64,000 nt of DNA from Micractinium sp. NFX-FRZ (taxonomy: Eukaryota; Chlorophyta; Trebouxiophyceae; Chlorellales; Chlorellaceae), in assembly GCA_029339195.1 (NCBI GenBank), contig JAPTJF010000055.1, positions 1-64,000 of the forward strand, given 5' to 3'. Positions 61,701 to 64,000 of the stretch are shown here, piece by piece. The position numbers were made by a program, and so were the translations under genes. Below the pieces are notes generated by a model. It saw only the letters and a program-made list of their open reading frames with translations. It had not been told where the DNA came from and made no database searches. The first letter of the stretch is position 1. Each line of letters starts with the position of its first letter.

Positions 61701-62699
61701 GCTGGTTCCTGTGCTGCAGCAAGTGTTCATCGAACCGCTGCAGCCACATGTTCCTGCCTGTCAGTTGCTTGGTCTCACCATCAGCCTGCCACACTGGTCC
61801 CTGTGCTGCAGCGAGTGCCTGGAGGCAGTGGAGCTAGACTACCTGCTGATCAGGGGGCGGGGGTGGAACCAGGTAATGTGGGTGGTGGTGGGGATTTGTC
61901 GGGAATTGCAGGGGCTGCGGCGGGCGAGGGGGCCGCGCACACTGTGTGTGTCTTCAACGTCCCTGCATCGCGCACACGTGCCCTGGCCCGCACCATACAC
62001 AACCTGGGCCCTGCTTACTTGCCCTCCGGGCCCACTCATGCACACCGCCCCACCCTTGCCCCGCCCACTCCCGCAGGTCCAGCCCTGGAACGAGACGCTG
62101 TCTGGCGGCGAGAAGCAGCGGCTGGCCATGGCCCGCCTGCTCTTCCACCGCCCACGCTACGCAATCCTGGACGAGTGCACCTCCGCTGTGTCGGCGGACG
62201 GAGAGACCAAGCTGTGAGCGCTGCGCCGTGCTGTGCCGTGCTGTGCCGTGCCGTGCTGTGCTTTTGCCGTGCTGTGCACACACGAGGGGCTGCGCTGTGG
62301 ATGGTCAACCGGCAGGGACTGGCTTGTCACTGGCAACCGCATTGCAATCATCGGCACCTCTGGGGTCCTTCCCTGCCCCCCAAGCAGCTGCACCGAGTGC
62401 GCACGCCCCCTGCTCCCCTCCCCTCCTCTCCTCCCCACACCAGGGAGTCACCCCTGGCACCTCCCCTTCTCACATGCACCCCTCCCTGCTCCCCCCTGCT
62501 GCCATTGCTTCCCCTGCGCAGCTACACCGAGTGCGTGCGCGCCGGCATCACGCTGCTCTCCATCGGCCACCGCCCCGCCCTGCGCCGCTTCCACTCAGTG
62601 GCGGTGCACTTTGAGGGCAGCGGACACTTCTCAATTGAGCAGCTGAGGGGCAGCGACGTGCAGGGGCTTCAGGAGGCGCCCGAACAGGCACACCACTAG
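55754..62699 (+). CDS. ABCD-type half ABC transporter, peroxisomal type
   Basis: Nineteen exons: 55754-55807, 55911-56054, 56150-56250, 56601-56775, 57061-57120, 57399-57483, 57922-58009, 58310-58378, 58601-58742, 59029-59160, 59556-59701, 60008-60148, 60347-60454, 60726-60845, 61101-61175, 61322-61486, 61812-61872, 62077-62213 and 62522-62699, giving 726 aa. The TM half comes first, with the family signatures [13 protein letters not shown] and the EEIAF coupling helix (303-307). The nucleotide-binding half has Walker [10 protein letters not shown] (511-519), signature LSGGEKQ (630-636), Walker B YAILDE (650-655) and the switch His684. ABCD half transporters dimerise and import very-long-chain acyl-CoA into peroxisomes; a plastid member is an alternative, though the EEIAF loop fits the peroxisomal group. 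At least six exons have ghost copies nearby. Confidence 0.95.
57699..57724 (+). pseudogene. Ghost copy 1 of ABCD exon 7
   Basis: After an acceptor at 57699 it reads DQRIFEDVK in the phase needed after exon 6, against DQRITEDVE in the true exon. The frame then drifts into non-family sequence. Confidence 0.75.
57818..57870 (+). pseudogene. Ghost copy 2 of ABCD exon 7
   Basis: It starts after cccgcag, 104 bases before the true exon, and reads [15 protein letters not shown] against [15 protein letters not shown]. The first 20 bases are identical. It is in phase with exon 6. Confidence 0.85.
58177..58215 (+). pseudogene. Ghost copy of ABCD exon 8
   Basis: It lies 133 bases before the true exon, after a good acceptor (tttgcag), and repeats gctg..gatg and the tract gttcacccg with several changes. 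Confidence 0.78.
58807..58850 (+). pseudogene. Ghost copy of ABCD exon 9 end
   Basis: The exon end with cggctggtggcgca and gaggaga recurs 96 bases downstream in the intron; the donor-equivalent position is lost. Confidence 0.75.
59791..59962 (+). pseudogene. Ghost copies of ABCD exon 11 end and exon 12 start
   Basis: At 59808-59828 the tract agcatgcgcctgctc of exon 11 recurs. At 59909-59962 a copy of the exon 12 start (tggcggcctggtgccggtgt) lies about 99 bases before the true exon, with cag decayed to cat and an early TGA. Confidence 0.72.
61638..61768 (+). pseudogene. Two tandem ghost copies of ABCD exon 17 start
   Basis: Copies at 61638 and 61719, about 81 bases apart, each follow tgcag and resemble each other strongly (gctgcagcc, cctgcctgtcag). 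The true exon starts at 61812, after ctgtgctgcag. Confidence 0.75.
62381..62415 (+). pseudogene. Ghost copy of ABCD exon 19 start
   Basis: After a cag it repeats the tract caccgagtgcg and nearby cacgc bases, 134 bases before the true exon. Confidence 0.65.
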
Positions 62700-63277
62700 A
62701 TGCCCCCAGCAGCGCAGCTGGCAGATGCGTACTCAGCAGCTGCGTTGGTGCTGCGCGCACGCTACCACATGTTGCATGGTAGCGGCACGCGCCCTCTGGT
62801 GTGCGGGCGCTGTGTGGCCGCGGCCATGGGCCAGATTCCCTGGGCCCGCTGACTGACAGAACACACAAATAACCAATCAACAGCCACTTAACGTATGACC
62901 GACCTCTCTCCCTCCAGTTGCTTCGCTTTGCCTCTGACTTTCCCTACTTGCAAGTGTCCGCCGCCCCCTGCCTCTCAGCCACCGCCCTATCCACTTGGCC
63001 CCCCTCTCGCGCCTTCATGCCACTGGCACCCCTGGCAACACAATAACCCTTGCTCAAGCCACACAGCATCACATGTACACATACATTCGTTCTGACGGGG
63101 AGACACGGGGTGCAACAATGCAAGGAGACAGGCAAGAAGGCAGGCAGGCAAGCGCTGCAGACTCTGATCGGATGCGCAGCAAAGCAACACAGACAGAGGG
63201 CTGTGGAGCCAGAGAAGACAGAGAAGCGGCCAACGGGGGCTGCCAGGGCTGCTACATCAGAGTATTAACTCGCCGCC
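62700..63277. other. Convergent 3' spacer
   Basis: It lies between the ABCD gene (+) and the UBX gene (-). No gene is seen. Much of 62840-63270 is A/C-rich with no clear TGTAA on either strand. Confidence 0.55.
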
Positions 63278-63838
63278 TCACTTGCCACCCAGCTTCATCC
63301 ATTTCGGCACACCCTTCTGCACCTGAGCCGCGCCCGAGGCGCCGCCCTGCCGCGCCGCCGCCGCGCCGCCTGCGGGACCAACGCCGCCCGCCGCTGCCCC
63401 TGCCTGCTGTGCCTGCTGCGCTGACCTGCTGTGCATGACTTCCGACCTCCTGGGAGGCGCCTCCACAAGCGCCAGCACCTCGGGCCGGAGCAGCTGCTGC
63501 TGTGCCTGCTGGGCTTCGGCGCCCGCCCCGCTGGCGCCAGCTGGCGGCGCCACCTTGGCGGCATCCACTCCCACGTGCACCTTGGCCGCTGGGATCAGCT
63601 TGGCGGCATAGAGGCTGGGGGAGAGGTCTTTGAGCACCTGCCTGGGTGGAGTGGTGAAGAGGTAGGCGCCCGCCGCTGCACCTGGCGCCAGCGCGGCCTG
63701 AGCCAGCGCCAGCACAGCGCTGAGGGGTGACGTGGCAGGCAGTACGGTCTGCAGGCAGTGCTGGCCGTCGGGGAGGTACAGGCGGATGGGGACGTCGCCG
63801 AAGCTCGCTGCCCGCCGCTGCTCCTCTTTGGCGCGCAT
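63278..63838 (-). CDS. UBX-domain protein, TUG/ASPSCR1 type, 3' exon (partial)
   Basis: The last exon gives 186 residues, and the gene continues past the right edge. It starts after an acceptor (cccccag) at 63839, so the ATG at 63838 is probably internal. A UBX fold is visible: VPIRLYLPDGQHCLQTVLPA, then YLFTTPPRQVLKDLSPSLY and LIPAAKVHVGV. UBX domains bind the AAA ATPase p97/CDC48. The C-terminal VPKWMKLGGK closely matches the end of TUG/ASPSCR1 and plant PUX relatives. These proteins disassemble or regulate CDC48 hexamers. Between them lies an Ala/Gln-rich linker. Confidence 0.85.
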   Translation of the reverse strand: MRAKEEQRRAASFGDVPIRLYLPDGQHCLQTVLPATSPLSAVLALAQAALAPGAAAGAYLFTTPPRQVLKDLSPSLYAAKLIPAAKVHVGVDAAKVAPPAGASGAGAEAQQAQQQLLRPEVLALVEAPPRRSEVMHSRSAQQAQQAGAAAGGVGPAGGAAAARQGGASGAAQVQKGVPKWMKLGGK

Positions 63839-64000
63839 CTGGGGGACAGAGGGGAGACAGGGGACAGGGAATGAGAATTGAAGTGGAGTGGGGAGGGCAG
63901 GCAGGTGAGAACCAGAAGTAGACGGGAGGTGAGCAGTGAGGGTTGGGGTTGGGGAGCCTTGAAGGATGGGTGATGTGGAGCGCCAGGAACGGGGGAGCGG
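63839..64000. other. Intron of the UBX gene at the right edge
   Basis: It is G/A-rich on the plus strand, so C/T-rich before the acceptor in the direction of the gene, as expected for a 3' intron end. No earlier exon is seen before the edge. Confidence 0.6.

Overview
The window looks like nuclear DNA of a GC-rich green alga, most likely a trebouxiophyte close to Chlorella; the exact species cannot be fixed from sequence alone. The evidence is dense multi-exon genes with short GT...CAG introns, the chlorophyte poly(A) signal TGTAA after many genes, Ala/Gln/Ser homopolymers coded by GCN and CTG/CAG runs, secreted Pro-rich wall-type proteins, and plant or algal versions of housekeeping proteins. 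I rebuilt 17 complete gene models by joining exons whose splice phases agree, plus one partial gene at the right edge. Together they contain about 105 introns.

Layout. 1-1784: an (AAAGC)15 array and sequence without a recognisable gene. 1.8-13.7 kb: three ankyrin/MYND genes, namely an ankyrin protein with a poly-Gln tail (+), an ankyrin-MYND protein (-) and a 943-aa protein with a C-terminal MYND finger (-). 14.4-20.0 kb: phosphoacetylglucosamine mutase (-) and an unknown four-TM protein (-). 20.9-24.8 kb: an unknown 330-aa protein (+) and a GT32 glycosyltransferase like the sphingolipid mannosyltransferases (+). 25.3-30.6 kb: a divergent cyclophilin (-) and a coiled-coil protein (-). 30.9-41.4 kb: CAF-1 subunit p60/FAS2 (+) and a PGM2-type phosphopentomutase (+). 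42.1-46.1 kb: a divergent pair of secreted Pro-rich proteins, one with a DOMON-like domain. 46.6-50.2 kb: NSUN5/RCM1 rRNA methyltransferase (+). 50.4-55.6 kb: a small organelle-targeted candidate (-) and a TTC4/CNS1 TPR co-chaperone (-). 55.8-62.7 kb: a peroxisomal-type ABCD half transporter with 19 exons (+). 63.3-63.8 kb: the 3' end of a UBX protein of the TUG/ASPSCR1 type (-).

The genes do not form one pathway, although several link loosely. The two phosphohexomutases handle amino-sugar and pentose phosphates. FAS2 acts in chromatin assembly, NSUN5 in ribosome maturation, and TTC4 and the cyclophilin in protein folding. Close head-to-head pairs (spacers of about 187-280 bp) probably share promoters.

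The most striking signal is not a gene. At about 20 places, introns or flanks carry a decayed copy of an adjacent exon edge, including its splice junction, lying about 75-175 bp away. These ghost exons occur in at least six genes and often hold stops or broken splice sites. They suggest repeated short tandem duplication across exon-intron borders. A second notable signal is six B-domain-like (K/R)RI.P motifs in the FAS2 tail, a motif class known to bind the histone chaperone Asf1.
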